Assembly (NCBI GenBank): GCA_902792635.1
Contig: CADBAG010000003.1
Coordinates: forward strand, 56,324-120,323
Origin: an uncultured Prevotellaceae bacterium
GTDB lineage: Bacteria; Bacteroidota; Bacteroidia; Bacteroidales; Bacteroidaceae
DNA length: 64,000 nucleotides
Direction: 5' to 3'
The translations under genes were made by a program, and so were the position numbers. This document shows positions 19,058 to 28,400 of this stretch, in pieces. Under the pieces are notes generated by a model. It saw only the letters and a program-made list of their open reading frames with translations. It was not told the DNA's origin and searched no databases. How positions within the stretch are numbered: position 1 is the first letter of the stretch; each line of letters opens with the position of its first letter.

Positions 19058-19065
19058 CAAAGTTA
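19058..19065 (-). promoter_or_regulatory. -7 promoter element of tRNA-Arg
   Basis: TAACTTTG (minus strand) directly before the leader hairpin; matches TAnnTTTG. Confidence 0.6.
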
Positions 19066-19131
19066 ACCAAATATCTTTTAAATGTAAAAACAAGAAGCAA
19101 GAACTTTGATATTCTTAAGTTAGATTAACAA

Positions 19132-20496
19132 TTAATCTGCATTATCCTCTGTATCATTGCTCTGCTTCTCTTCTCCGTCAATATATTGCAAGAGTTTGAC
19201 GGCATCGACATATTGTTCAATGCCGAGCGCCACATCCTTAGCGGCCTTCATAGCTAAGACGACGGTCTGAGGACGATGGACGACATCACCACCGGCAAAG
19301 ACGCCGCGTCGCGTCGTCATACCGAAAGGACGGTCAACAACCTTCACGTATCCCTTCTCGTCTACTTCGATGCCTTCCGTCGTAGAGACGATACGGTTGG
19401 CCGGACGAGAACCGATAGCGAGGTAGATGCGGTCGAAAGGCTCAATGCGGTCACCCTCTTCCGAATGGACTCGGACACTGCCCAAGCGCCCATTCTCGCC
19501 TTCAATGAACTCTGTCACTGACGACTTCCACCAGAACTTGACACCTTCCTTCACGGCATCCTCATACTCGGCTTTGATAGCCGGCATCTCTTCCTCAGTG
19601 CGACGATAGATGACTGTCACATCACATCCGAGACGAATGGCTGTACGCGCAGCATCCATAGCGACGTTACCGCCACCGATGACGCCTACACGCTCACCTT
19701 TCCGTGCCGGCACCATCTCACGGCCGATAGCGCCTTCATTATAGGCGTTGACCTGATGAAGGAGGTATGTCGACTGGCTCACGCCACGCAGCTTACTACC
19801 CGGCACATCATCCATATTCTGCGGGATAGCCGTACCGGTTCCCATGAAGATAGCATCATAGCCTTTGGCAAAGAGCGTGTCGACATTCTCACCATTCTCA
19901 CCGATCATGGCATTGGTGACAAAATTGACTCCAAGCTCCGCAATCTTCTGAATCTCAGAGCGCACGACGTCCTTCGGGAGACGATACTCAGGGATACCCC
20001 ACATGAGCACGCCACCCGGTTCGGGCTGTGCCTCATAGATCGTTACGGCAAAGCCTTTACGAGCCAGGTCACCGGCGACAGTCAGTCCGGCTGGGCCTGA
20101 TCCGATGATGGCAACGTTGCCCCGAGTCTTCTGAGGAACGGGTTCACGGAAGAGGCGCATCTTCGTATCGAAATCGGCAATGAACGACTCTATGCGGCCA
20201 ATCTGTACGGGATTGCCCTTGCGGTTCAGCACACAGTGACCCTGGCACTGCTTCTCATGCGGACAGACACGCCCACAGATAGCCGGCAGGTTGGAGGTCT
20301 CATTGATGGCCTCCATCGCCGCGCCGAGATTGCCTTTAGACAACTGATGGTTGAACTCCTTGATATGATTGGAGATGGGGCATCCCTTCTCACACTGCGG
20401 CACCTTGCACTGCAGACAACGCTTGGCCTCATCAATGGCCTCGCGCATTGTGAAAGGGTGATGCACCACCTGGAACTTATCCGATCCTGCTACCAT
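19132..20496 (-). CDS. gltA: NADPH-dependent glutamate-synthase small-subunit-like oxidoreductase (GltA type)
   Basis: Flavin and Fe-S NAD(P)H oxidoreductase, 454 residues. Two Cys clusters lie in the first 90 residues (CLQCKVPQCEKGCP and CGRVCPHEKQCQGHC). The FAD-binding motif is VAIIGSGPAGLTVAGDLARKG, the NADPH-binding motif is GVIGGGNVAMDAARTAIRLG, and the late FAD motif is GVFAGGDVV. The length fits the homotetrameric GltA and related NADH-ferredoxin:NADP (NfnB-like) subunits; which partner it serves cannot be told. Its ATG overlaps the eda stop codon (TAATG), so translation is coupled to the KDG pathway. This is not citrate synthase, which shares the symbol gltA. Confidence 0.88.
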   Translation of the reverse strand: MVAGSDKFQVVHHPFTMREAIDEAKRCLQCKVPQCEKGCPISNHIKEFNHQLSKGNLGAAMEAINETSNLPAICGRVCPHEKQCQGHCVLNRKGNPVQIGRIESFIADFDTKMRLFREPVPQKTRGNVAIIGSGPAGLTVAGDLARKGFAVTIYEAQPEPGGVLMWGIPEYRLPKDVVRSEIQKIAELGVNFVTNAMIGENGENVDTLFAKGYDAIFMGTGTAIPQNMDDVPGSKLRGVSQSTYLLHQVNAYNEGAIGREMVPARKGERVGVIGGGNVAMDAARTAIRLGCDVTVIYRRTEEEMPAIKAEYEDAVKEGVKFWWKSSVTEFIEGENGRLGSVRVHSEEGDRIEPFDRIYLAIGSRPANRIVSTTEGIEVDEKGYVKVVDRPFGMTTRRGVFAGGDVVHRPQTVVLAMKAAKDVALGIEQYVDAVKLLQYIDGEEKQSNDTEDNAD

Positions 20497-21164
20497 TATT
20501 TCTTGACAGTCTGAATGAAGGCGATGCAGTCACGGCAGAGATTAGTGATGTAATCCCAGTCGCCTGCGGCCACCTTATCTTTCGGGAAGAGCTTAGAACC
20601 CATACCCACGCAGTAAGCACCGGCCTTGAACCACTGCTCGAGGTTCTCGTGCGTAGGAGCGACACCGCCTGTGACCATGATCTTCGACCAGCGCATCGGG
20701 GCCATGATGTCCTTGACAAACTTAGGACCATAAACGTCACCGGGGAACACCTTTGTCAGGTCAGAACCAAGCTCCTGAGCCTTGCCTACCTCACTGGCTG
20801 TAGCGCAGCCGGGGCAGTAAGGCACGAGACGACGATTGCAGACGGGAGCAACCTCCTCATTGAACAACGGGCCAACGATGAAGTTGGCACCCAACTGGAT
20901 GTAAAGAGCTGCCGTGGGAGCATCGATGACCGTACCGGCACCGAGAGCCAGCTCCGGGCACTCTTTGTCTGCCCACTTCACAAGCTCACCGAACACCTCA
21001 TGGGCGAAGTCGCCGCGGTTTGTGAACTCGAAGGCACGCACGCCACCATCGTAACAAGCCTTGATGACTTTCTTAGCCACCTCGATGTCACCATTATAGT
21101 ACACAGGCACCATGCCTGTCTCACCTATCTTCTGTAATACAGCAATCTTATCAAACTTTGCCAT
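20496..21164 (-). CDS. eda: KDPG/KHG aldolase
   Basis: Splits 2-keto-3-deoxy-6-phosphogluconate to pyruvate and glyceraldehyde-3-phosphate; 222 residues. The Schiff-base lysine is Lys138 (DLTKVFPGD) and the catalytic Glu46 lies in AFEFTNRGD. Phosphate-binding Gly segments (ALGAGTV, IMVTGGVAP) are present. It acts directly after KdgK, whose gene is upstream on the same strand, separated by 113 bases that hold a GC-rich hairpin. Its stop overlaps the start of gltA by one base. With the lyases and GH88 in this window it forms the bottom of a uronate catabolic route. Confidence 0.95.
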   Translation of the reverse strand: MAKFDKIAVLQKIGETGMVPVYYNGDIEVAKKVIKACYDGGVRAFEFTNRGDFAHEVFGELVKWADKECPELALGAGTVIDAPTAALYIQLGANFIVGPLFNEEVAPVCNRRLVPYCPGCATASEVGKAQELGSDLTKVFPGDVYGPKFVKDIMAPMRWSKIMVTGGVAPTHENLEQWFKAGAYCVGMGSKLFPKDKVAAGDWDYITNLCRDCIAFIQTVKK

Positions 21165-21228
21165 TTCTATTTATTCTTGTTATTTCTAATTCCTGTTACT
21201 TCTATGAATTGTTTATCTCAGTAATCTT

Positions 21229-21263
21229 CCCCTCCCCTATGTGGGGGAGGGGCGGGGGTGGGG
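21229..21263. repeat. GC-rich dispersed hairpin, second copy
   Basis: CCCCTCCCC...GGGGGAGGGG followed by GCGGGGGTGGGG, nearly identical to 2277-2313. Here it lies inside an operon, between kdgK and eda, so it may modulate eda expression or stability instead of ending transcription. Confidence 0.65.
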
Positions 21264-21277
21264 CCTGTAGGCCTATT

Positions 21278-22300
21278 CTATCTCTGCACTCTTCCGTTAG
21301 CATTACCTGCAGCTAAGCTCTCTACCTCTGCCTCAGACACGAGGTTAAAGTCACCATTGATGGTGTGCTTCAGAGCAGAAGCTGCCACAGCGAACTCGAG
21401 GGCCTCGCCCTGTGTCGGCTTCGTCAGCAGACCATGGATCAGACCACCGGCGAACGAGTCACCACCACCGACACGGTCAATGATCGGGTCGATGTCATAG
21501 TGACGGCTCTCGTAGAACTCCTCACCATTATAGATCAGGGCCTTCCAGCCATTATGAGTAGCCGAGTAAGACTCACGGAGCGTAGAGACGACATACTTGA
21601 AACTAAACTGCTTAGCCATCTGCTCAAAGATCTTGTGATAGCCGGAAGCATCCGTCTTACCGCCTTCCACGTCAGCGTCGGGTTTGAAGCCGAGGCAGAG
21701 CTGAGCATCCTCTTCATTGCCGATACATACATCGACATACTGCATCAACGGGCGCATCACGGAGATAGCCTTCTCTGAAGTCCACAGCTTCTTGCGGAAG
21801 TTCAGATCCACGCTCACCGTCACGCCATGACGCTTGGCAGCCTCGCAGGCTTTTTTTGTGATCTCAGCAGCATTGTCGCTGATAGCCGGTGTGATACCGC
21901 TCCAGTGGAACCACTGTGCACCCTCGAAAATCTTATCGAAGTCGAACTCATCGGCGCTGGCCTCAGCGATAGCTGAATGTGCACGATCGTAGATGACCTT
22001 GCTCGGGCGCATCGATGCACCAGTCTCTGCATAGTACAGACCTACACGGTCACCGCCACGGACGATGTAGCGCGTGTCCACACCATAGCGACGCAGTGCG
22101 TTGACTGCAATCTGACCAATCTCGTGCTTCGGCAACTTCGTCACGAACACTGCCTCATGACCATAGTTGGCCAGGCTCACTGCTACGTTTGCCTCACCGC
22201 CACCGGGGATGATACGGAAATGGTCAGTCTGAATGAAACGGTCATTTCCATCAGGAGAAAGGCGGAGCATAATCTCGCCAAGAGTTACTATTTTTCCCAT
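21278..22300 (-). CDS. kdgK: 2-keto-3-deoxygluconate kinase (PfkB family)
   Basis: Phosphorylates KDG to KDPG with ATP; 340 residues. PfkB-family marks: the N-terminal substrate segment PGGGEANVAVSLANYG and the C-terminal anion-hole and catalytic Asp motif DRVGGGDSFAGGLIHG. The segment YYAETGASMRPSKVIYDR matches KDG kinases more than fructokinases. The first gene of the kdgK-eda-gltA unit, behind a -7 element at 22390-22397 and an AT-rich leader with three TGCTTTAATA-like repeats. It feeds from unsaturated uronides released by lyases and GH88, and diverges from the heparinase-like gene. Confidence 0.92.
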   Translation of the reverse strand: MGKIVTLGEIMLRLSPDGNDRFIQTDHFRIIPGGGEANVAVSLANYGHEAVFVTKLPKHEIGQIAVNALRRYGVDTRYIVRGGDRVGLYYAETGASMRPSKVIYDRAHSAIAEASADEFDFDKIFEGAQWFHWSGITPAISDNAAEITKKACEAAKRHGVTVSVDLNFRKKLWTSEKAISVMRPLMQYVDVCIGNEEDAQLCLGFKPDADVEGGKTDASGYHKIFEQMAKQFSFKYVVSTLRESYSATHNGWKALIYNGEEFYESRHYDIDPIIDRVGGGDSFAGGLIHGLLTKPTQGEALEFAVAASALKHTINGDFNLVSEAEVESLAAGNANGRVQR

Positions 22301-22342
22301 TGCTTTAATAATGTTATGCTTTAATATTATGCTTTAATATAA
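22301..22342. repeat. AT-rich direct repeats in the kdgK leader
   Basis: TGCTTTAATA or a close variant starts at 22301, 22317 and 22330, directly before the kdgK start codon. It is in the untranslated leader and may affect translation or mark slippage. Confidence 0.55.
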
Positions 22343-22389
22343 TGTTGTTTATAATACGATTTAAAAGTTACTTCTACGTTATTCGATTG

Positions 22390-22397
22390 CAAAGTTA
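22390..22397 (-). promoter_or_regulatory. -7 promoter element of kdgK
   Basis: TAACTTTG (minus strand) matches TAnnTTTG, 89 bases before the kdgK start. Only TTG is seen near -33. Confidence 0.55.
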
Positions 22398-22523
22398 GTA
22401 AATTGTTTGCGCACACAATAGGTTTTTCCGTACAAATTTAGTGCTTTTTTGTCCAAGCCCGCAAATATCGCTCATATTTTAAGTAGAATCTTCTCTTCCT
22501 TCGTATTAATAACAAAAAGATTT

Positions 22524-24860
22524 ATGAAACTCAATATTCTATCCATCCTGATATTTCTATCGCTTGCCGTAAACGCGCCAGCTGAGACAACGCCGGATGC
22601 GGAGACCGCTAAGCTCATGGCACGAACCGAGAAGTATATAAAGTTCGTCCAGGCTCAGCCCGACTGGCTCATCTCACGCCTGCAGATGTACTGGTCGTCA
22701 CATGCCACCGATGTGTATATCCGTGGCGAGGCCTTCGACCATGCCGGTGGCGACCGTGCGCCAGAGCCTACAGTAAAGTTTGCCGGTACACGCGGCACAG
22801 AGTCGCAATACGACCGACCAAAACTTGAAGACATCGTGCCCTATGACGATGACGCTGCAGGCGATGTCACCTATATCAATAAGCAGTCGGGCAAGAAGGA
22901 GAAAGCCAGTCCAGCCAAGACGGGTTGCAACATTCAAGGGGTGAACCGGCAGATCATGGGCATTGCCCGCGACGCCGCCAAGGTCTATGCCGCTACGGCT
23001 GATACCGCCTATGGGAACATGGCGGCCCGCGTCTTCGATGTCTACATGAAAGGCATCTATTATCGCAATGTGCCTGTCGACCTCAACCACGGCCACCAGC
23101 AGACGCTTGTGGGTATGACGACGTTCGAGGTCATTCATGAAGATGTTATCAATGAACTGACCCAGACCTACCCGCTCATCAAACCGCTTCTCGGCAATGA
23201 CACAACGATCGTGGACGCTGCTCTCAAGAAATGGGCTGACAACATCATTGCCAATGGTGTGCCACATAACAACTGGGACCTCTTCCAGGCTGACTTTATC
23301 CTGAAGATAGCGCTTGTGCTCAATGACGATCATTGCTATGCAGACGGCAAAGGCCGCCAGCATTACCTCGCAGCCATCACGCACGAGGATAGCATCCGAC
23401 AGTGGAGCATGGATAAGCTTATCGACTTCGGTTTCGACAGGCGGTCCAACACATGGTATGAGGCTCCGGGTTACAGTCTGACGGTGCTCAACACTTTCGC
23501 AGAGTTTGCCAACCGCATGGACAAAGATGCAAAGATAGACCTCTTTAAAGAACATCCCGTCCTCATCAAAGCGCTTCAGACGTCTCCACAATATCTCTTC
23601 CCCAACCGTATGTTTGCTGGGTTCGGTGATAGTCATCCTTCATATCTCAAGACAGAAGGAATGGACCGAGTCATCGACTATGCCACAAGGCACAACGACA
23701 AGCAGTTGATGAAAGATATGACCAATCTGAAAAATGTCATTCTGCCTACTGCACCTGACAAAGACATTGCCCCATATACCAGCGGCGTGTTCTATGCGCC
23801 CAACGTGTCATGGATAACATTGCGCACAGGCATGAACAAGCAGCACGACCTCATGGCCTCACTCAATGCCAGTCTCGGCAACCACCAGCATGCCAACGGC
23901 CTCTCCCTCGAACTCTATGGCAAAGGTTACGTGCTCGGTCCCGATGCCGGTATTGGCAAATATCTCTATAGCGGCCTCGACTATTCAGAATACTACTCGC
24001 AGATGCCGGCTCACAACACCGTCGTCGTCGATGGCATCTCGTCCTACCCCGTGATGATGTCTAACCATCCGTTCAAGCTCATTGCCTCCTACCCCACCGT
24101 CTCTGCTGACCAACCCGCCTCAGCCAAACTTTCGGAGAAAGACAACAACTTCTCTTACACAACCGTGAGTTTCATTGAGCCCGAGACGCAGGCCCAGCAG
24201 CAACGTACCGTGGCCGTAGTAAAAACAAGCGAGAAGGGTGGCTTCTACATCGATGTGTTCCGTAGCAAGAAAATGGAAGGTGGCGACAAGACGCACGACT
24301 ACTTCTATCACAACCTCGGACAGACGATGACACTCACCGACCTCAATGGCAATGCATTGTCCACCAAGCCCACCGAAGAGCTTGCTTTCGCTGGCGGCCA
24401 CCTCTATGCTTACTCCTATTTATATAATAAGGAGAGCGTGGAGACAACAAAAGGCATCAAAGCTACGTTTACTACAAAGATAGAAGACGACAAGGTCATC
24501 AAAGCCATGGACAACCAGCACAGCATCACGATGACGATGTGGATGGCGCCCTCGCAGAACCGCACGATCTTCAAGGCCCTTGCACCTGTCAACATGGAAT
24601 ATGAGCGTATGCCGAATCAGCCTTACGATATTGACCAGCAGCCGGTTTTGACATTCGTGGCACGACAGCATGGAGAGGCATGGACCCATCCCTTCGTCAG
24701 CGTCTTTGAGCCTTCATCCGACACGGAGCCAGGCGACATTGCCACTGTCGACTTCTTCAGTCCCAAGGGGAAGAATACTGTAGGGATCAAGGTTAAACTC
24801 AAGAGCGGGCGCACCATGACCTTTACAATAAATGAAAATGGAAAAATAGAGAAGAAATGA
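22524..24860 (+). CDS. Heparinase II/III-like polysaccharide lyase
   Basis: Predicted exported lyase, ~778 residues from the ATG at 22524, which begins the signal peptide MKLNILSILIFLSLAVNAPA; the longer upstream frame has no signal and is rejected. The first ~420 residues look like the alpha-barrel of the alginate-lyase/heparinase superfamily (PVDLNHGHQQTLVGMTTFEVIHED, HNNWDLFQADF). The beta-sandwich part begins near NHQHANGLSLELYGKGYVLG and continues with PAHNTVVVDG, typical of the Hepar_II_III domain. Substrate unknown; glucuronate-containing side chains or rhamnogalacturonan are candidates. The next gene (GH97) overlaps it by 4 bases (ATGA), so the pair is translationally coupled. Confidence 0.82.
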   Translation: MKLNILSILIFLSLAVNAPAETTPDAETAKLMARTEKYIKFVQAQPDWLISRLQMYWSSHATDVYIRGEAFDHAGGDRAPEPTVKFAGTRGTESQYDRPKLEDIVPYDDDAAGDVTYINKQSGKKEKASPAKTGCNIQGVNRQIMGIARDAAKVYAATADTAYGNMAARVFDVYMKGIYYRNVPVDLNHGHQQTLVGMTTFEVIHEDVINELTQTYPLIKPLLGNDTTIVDAALKKWADNIIANGVPHNNWDLFQADFILKIALVLNDDHCYADGKGRQHYLAAITHEDSIRQWSMDKLIDFGFDRRSNTWYEAPGYSLTVLNTFAEFANRMDKDAKIDLFKEHPVLIKALQTSPQYLFPNRMFAGFGDSHPSYLKTEGMDRVIDYATRHNDKQLMKDMTNLKNVILPTAPDKDIAPYTSGVFYAPNVSWITLRTGMNKQHDLMASLNASLGNHQHANGLSLELYGKGYVLGPDAGIGKYLYSGLDYSEYYSQMPAHNTVVVDGISSYPVMMSNHPFKLIASYPTVSADQPASAKLSEKDNNFSYTTVSFIEPETQAQQQRTVAVVKTSEKGGFYIDVFRSKKMEGGDKTHDYFYHNLGQTMTLTDLNGNALSTKPTEELAFAGGHLYAYSYLYNKESVETTKGIKATFTTKIEDDKVIKAMDNQHSITMTMWMAPSQNRTIFKALAPVNMEYERMPNQPYDIDQQPVLTFVARQHGEAWTHPFVSVFEPSSDTEPGDIATVDFFSPKGKNTVGIKVKLKSGRTMTFTINENGKIEKK

Positions 24861-26770
24861 TCACTATGAATAAGAAAAAACTCTTTCTCGCCCTCCTCTT
24901 CCTCGTCGGCTGTCTCTGCCCCTCACTTGCGCAGACCGTGACATCCCCCGACGGAAGATATAAGTTCACTTTCTCACAGGTCAACGACCGCCTCACCTAT
25001 CATCTCTCGTTCAATAACAAGGAGGTGACGAACGGTGAGCTCGGCGTCGACATCGACAACCATCTCGTAGAGTCGGCTATGGGCATCCCCACCGATACGA
25101 ACCGCGTATGGACGGCAGGGATGAGACTGACAGGAACGGAGACTATCTCGAAAGACACGACATGGACACCGGTTTATGGAGAGTATAACAAGTTGCGCGA
25201 CCACTACAACCAACTGACCCTCCATTTCGCCAAAGGCTCCACCGGAGAAGCTAACGGCACGGCCTACGACAAGCGCAAGCAGTACCTCTTCGACATCATC
25301 GTGCGTGCCTATGATGAAGGAGTAGCCATTCGTTACCACTTCCCCGAAGCCACCAATGGCCTATTCATGCACATCACGTCCGACCGCACCTCGTACGCTT
25401 TTGCCGAGGGCACAGAGGCATGGCATGCAGCTTGGGCACAGGCACAATATTCTAAGGTTAAACTTCTAAAGTCGGAACTCGCCTGGCGCAATGAGAGCGA
25501 GCGTCCGCTCCTGCTCCATCTACCGAACGGCCTGTATACCGCCATCGGTGAGGCAGCCCTCTCCGACTTTGTCCGTGGCAAACTGAAACTCACTGCCGAC
25601 AACCTCTTAGGTATGTCGATGTACGCCTCTGCCGATATCATCACACCTTACGACATGCCGTGGCGCGTCATCATGGTCGGAGAGAAAGCCGTGGACATCA
25701 TCAATAACAAGCAGCTCTTTCTCAACCTCAATGCGCCGTGCCGCATCAGTGACACCTCCTGGATCCGTCCGGGCAAGGCTATCCGCGTGACACAACTCAA
25801 CATGGCAGCAGCCATGAAATGTGTCGACTTCGCTGTAGACCGCGGTTTGCAATATATCGAGCTCGATGCCGGCTGGTATGGACCGGAGATGAAGGTTGAG
25901 TCGTCAGCGCTCCAAGTAGCTTCCAACCGCGACATCGACATGCCACGTCTCTGCCAGTATGCACGCAGCAAAGGCATCGGCGTGTGGCTTTATGTCAACC
26001 AGCGCGCACTGTCGCTGCAACTCGACAGTATCCTCCCGCTCTATCAACGCTGGGGCGTGAGCGGCATCAAGTTCGGTTTCGTGCAGGTTGGCTCCCAGGA
26101 GTGGACGACATGGCTGCACCGCGCGGTAGAGAAGTGTGCGCGCTACAAGATCATGGTCGACATCCACGACGAGTATCGCCCCACAGGCTGGAGCCGTACC
26201 TACCCCAACCTCATGACCCAGGAAGGAGTCGGTGGCAACGAGGAGATGCCAAACGCCCAGCACAACACCACACTACCCTTCACGCGCTTCCTCTGTGGAC
26301 CGGCCGACTACACACCATGTTATTTCAACGGTCGCGTAAAGAACACACATGCTCACCAACTCGCCATGCCAGTGGTCTACTACTCCCCCATCACGTTCCT
26401 CTACTGGTACGACAAGCCCGAGCTTTATCGTGGTGAAGAGGAACTCGACTTCTGGAAACACTGTCCCACGGTATGGGATGAGAGCATTGCTCTTGACGGG
26501 GAGCCAGGAGAATACATCGTCCAGGCACGGCGCAGTGGCACCGAGTGGTATGTCGGTGCCATGAATGGCCTGACGGAGCGGACCGTCACCCTCGACACCT
26601 CCCGCTTCCTCAAGAAAGGTAAGAAATACTCGGTGGAGCTCTACACCGATGATCCAACGCTTAAGACGCGCACGAATGTCCGCACGCAGAAGCTCACGGT
26701 CAAAGGCGGGAAGCCCCTCACCCTCCATCTGTTGCCGTCTGGCGGTGCAGCGGTAAGATTCATCCCATAA
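24857..26770 (+). CDS. Glycoside hydrolase family 97
   Basis: Exported alpha-glycosidase of family GH97, 637 residues. The signal peptide ends near Ala25 (LCPSLAQ); Met-4 (24866) is an alternative start. The N-terminal beta-sandwich includes YDEGVAIRYHFPE. The barrel has IELDAGWYGPE, GIGVWLYVNQRA, KIMVDIHDEYRPTGWSRTYPN, QEGVGGNEE and LPFTRFLCGPADYTP, all typical of GH97. In the strand where retaining members carry the Asp nucleophile (KVDF-like), this protein has Lys405-Phe-Gly407-Phe, so it may be an inverting member or have other chemistry. Overlap with the lyase gene suggests both act on one substrate. Confidence 0.88.
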   Translation: MITMNKKKLFLALLFLVGCLCPSLAQTVTSPDGRYKFTFSQVNDRLTYHLSFNNKEVTNGELGVDIDNHLVESAMGIPTDTNRVWTAGMRLTGTETISKDTTWTPVYGEYNKLRDHYNQLTLHFAKGSTGEANGTAYDKRKQYLFDIIVRAYDEGVAIRYHFPEATNGLFMHITSDRTSYAFAEGTEAWHAAWAQAQYSKVKLLKSELAWRNESERPLLLHLPNGLYTAIGEAALSDFVRGKLKLTADNLLGMSMYASADIITPYDMPWRVIMVGEKAVDIINNKQLFLNLNAPCRISDTSWIRPGKAIRVTQLNMAAAMKCVDFAVDRGLQYIELDAGWYGPEMKVESSALQVASNRDIDMPRLCQYARSKGIGVWLYVNQRALSLQLDSILPLYQRWGVSGIKFGFVQVGSQEWTTWLHRAVEKCARYKIMVDIHDEYRPTGWSRTYPNLMTQEGVGGNEEMPNAQHNTTLPFTRFLCGPADYTPCYFNGRVKNTHAHQLAMPVVYYSPITFLYWYDKPELYRGEEELDFWKHCPTVWDESIALDGEPGEYIVQARRSGTEWYVGAMNGLTERTVTLDTSRFLKKGKKYSVELYTDDPTLKTRTNVRTQKLTVKGGKPLTLHLLPSGGAAVRFIP

Positions 26771-26827
26771 ATAGGTTCTTACATAATACAAATTCACACT
26801 TTTGTATCTTTTCTGATGCTTATATTT

Positions 26828-26942
26828 CACACGGATTTTAAAGATTTTAAAGATTGTTACGCCGCTTTGCGGCTACACATACCTTTAGCATCACCGCGTA
26901 GCGAATAGCGTAGCTATCCTTAAGATCTTTAAAATCCGTGTG
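26828..26942. mobile_element. 115-bp MITE-like element
   Basis: The ends are inverted repeats of about 21 bp (20 of 21 match), beginning CACACGGATTTTAAAGAT. The interior holds small hairpins (GCCGC/GCGGC) and no coding frame. It separates the GH97 gene from the next gene and ends 52 bases before that gene's start, so it may carry or block a promoter. Confidence 0.7.
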
Positions 26943-26993
26943 AGAAAAATCCATGTAATCATAGAGCATTCACCAGACATAACAAACAGTAAC

Positions 26994-28400
26994 ATGAAAT
27001 CACTCTTTACGCTTATAGCATTATCACTTTGTCTCACCGCCTCTGCCTCCGAGCTTCGCACGGCTCCCGCCCCTCAGGGCGTTGACCTCAAGCACGACTT
27101 CGAGATTGCTGCCCGCATCCCCGGCGGACAATGGAAAAACCTCGACACTTACATGATGCAGGTTGACGAGGTGAAAGGAGCACGTCACAACGCCAGGATA
27201 GTGTCTATAGCGAAGTTCGAGTTCAGTGGAACGGTAGAACTGCGAGTCATCAGCAAGACACAACATATAATTAGTTATCAAGTTCGCCCGCTCTCTTACC
27301 GCATCCCGGTAAAACAGCAGGGCGACACCCTCCAAATCTTCATTGACAGGCCGCGCTACCTCTCTGTTGAGGTCAACGGCGACATCTACAACAACCTCCA
27401 CATCTTTGCCGACACCCTCATGAACAAGCCCAAGGCAAAGAAGAAAGACCTTATCTATTTTGGTCCCGGCATCCACGACTTCCACGGCGACTCCATTGCC
27501 GTGGCGTCGGGGAAGACGGTGTTCCTCGACCAGGGAGCCGTCGTCAAAGGCTGGTTCTCGGTCTACAATGCTCACAACGTGCGCATCTTGGGCCACGGCC
27601 TCGTCATGCCCGGGCATCACGAAGGTATCATGGTGCGCTATTCGAAGAACATCCTCATCGACGGCCCACTGACAACACAGATTCCCGTCGGCGGCAGCGA
27701 CTCGGTAGAGGTACGCAACTGTAAGGTCATGAGCTGGTACGGATGGGGCGACGGCTTCAACATCTTCGCCTCCTCAAACATCCGACAGCATCATCTCTTC
27801 GCCCGCACAAGCGACGACTGCTCCACCATCTACTGCACGCGCAAAGGATATCACGGTTCCAGCCGGAATATCGACATCTCCGATGCCATCTATTGGGCCG
27901 ACGTCGCCCACCCCATCATGATCGGTCTACACAGTCAGACGGAAGAGCTGGAAGAAGTCACCAACGTGCGCTATGCTGACATCGACATCCTCAACCATGC
28001 TGAGAACCAGATCGACTATCAAGGATGTATCGGTATCAACGACGGCGACGACATCCTTGTCCACGGACTCCTCTTCGATAACATCCATATCGAGAACATC
28101 CGCAAAGGCATGCTCTTCAACTTCCGCGTCTGCTTCAACCGTAAATACTGCACAGCACCGGGCCGAGGCATCGAAGACATCACGCTCCGCAACATCAGTT
28201 ACTCTGGTACTGAGCCTAATATGAGCATCATCGCCGGCTACGATGACAACCGCATGGTCCGCAACATCCACTTCGAGAACCTCGTCATCAACGGCAAGAA
28301 GATCAGCGACGACATGCCCGGCAAACCCAAGTGGTACAAGACCTCCGACATGTTCAACTGCTTCGTGGGAGAACACACAGAGAACATCACGTTCAAGTAA
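26994..28400 (+). CDS. Secreted right-handed beta-helix glycosidase (GH28/GH49-like)
   Basis: 468 residues from the ATG at 26994, which starts the signal peptide MKSLFTLIALSLCLTASA. Residues ~20-150 form an N-terminal beta domain (APQGVDLKHDFEIAARIPGG) like that of dextranase-type (GH49) proteins. From ~155 parallel beta-helix coils repeat (FGPGIHDFHGDSIAVASGKTV, VVKGWFSVYNAHNVRILGHG). Asp-rich turns SWYGWGDGF and RTSDDCSTIYC sit where clan GH-N enzymes (GH28, GH49) place catalytic aspartates. The exact family and substrate are uncertain; pectic galacturonan is plausible given the neighbours. A MITE-like element lies directly upstream and a nested-palindrome element directly downstream. Confidence 0.72.
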   Translation: MKSLFTLIALSLCLTASASELRTAPAPQGVDLKHDFEIAARIPGGQWKNLDTYMMQVDEVKGARHNARIVSIAKFEFSGTVELRVISKTQHIISYQVRPLSYRIPVKQQGDTLQIFIDRPRYLSVEVNGDIYNNLHIFADTLMNKPKAKKKDLIYFGPGIHDFHGDSIAVASGKTVFLDQGAVVKGWFSVYNAHNVRILGHGLVMPGHHEGIMVRYSKNILIDGPLTTQIPVGGSDSVEVRNCKVMSWYGWGDGFNIFASSNIRQHHLFARTSDDCSTIYCTRKGYHGSSRNIDISDAIYWADVAHPIMIGLHSQTEELEEVTNVRYADIDILNHAENQIDYQGCIGINDGDDILVHGLLFDNIHIENIRKGMLFNFRVCFNRKYCTAPGRGIEDITLRNISYSGTEPNMSIIAGYDDNRMVRNIHFENLVINGKKISDDMPGKPKWYKTSDMFNCFVGEHTENITFK

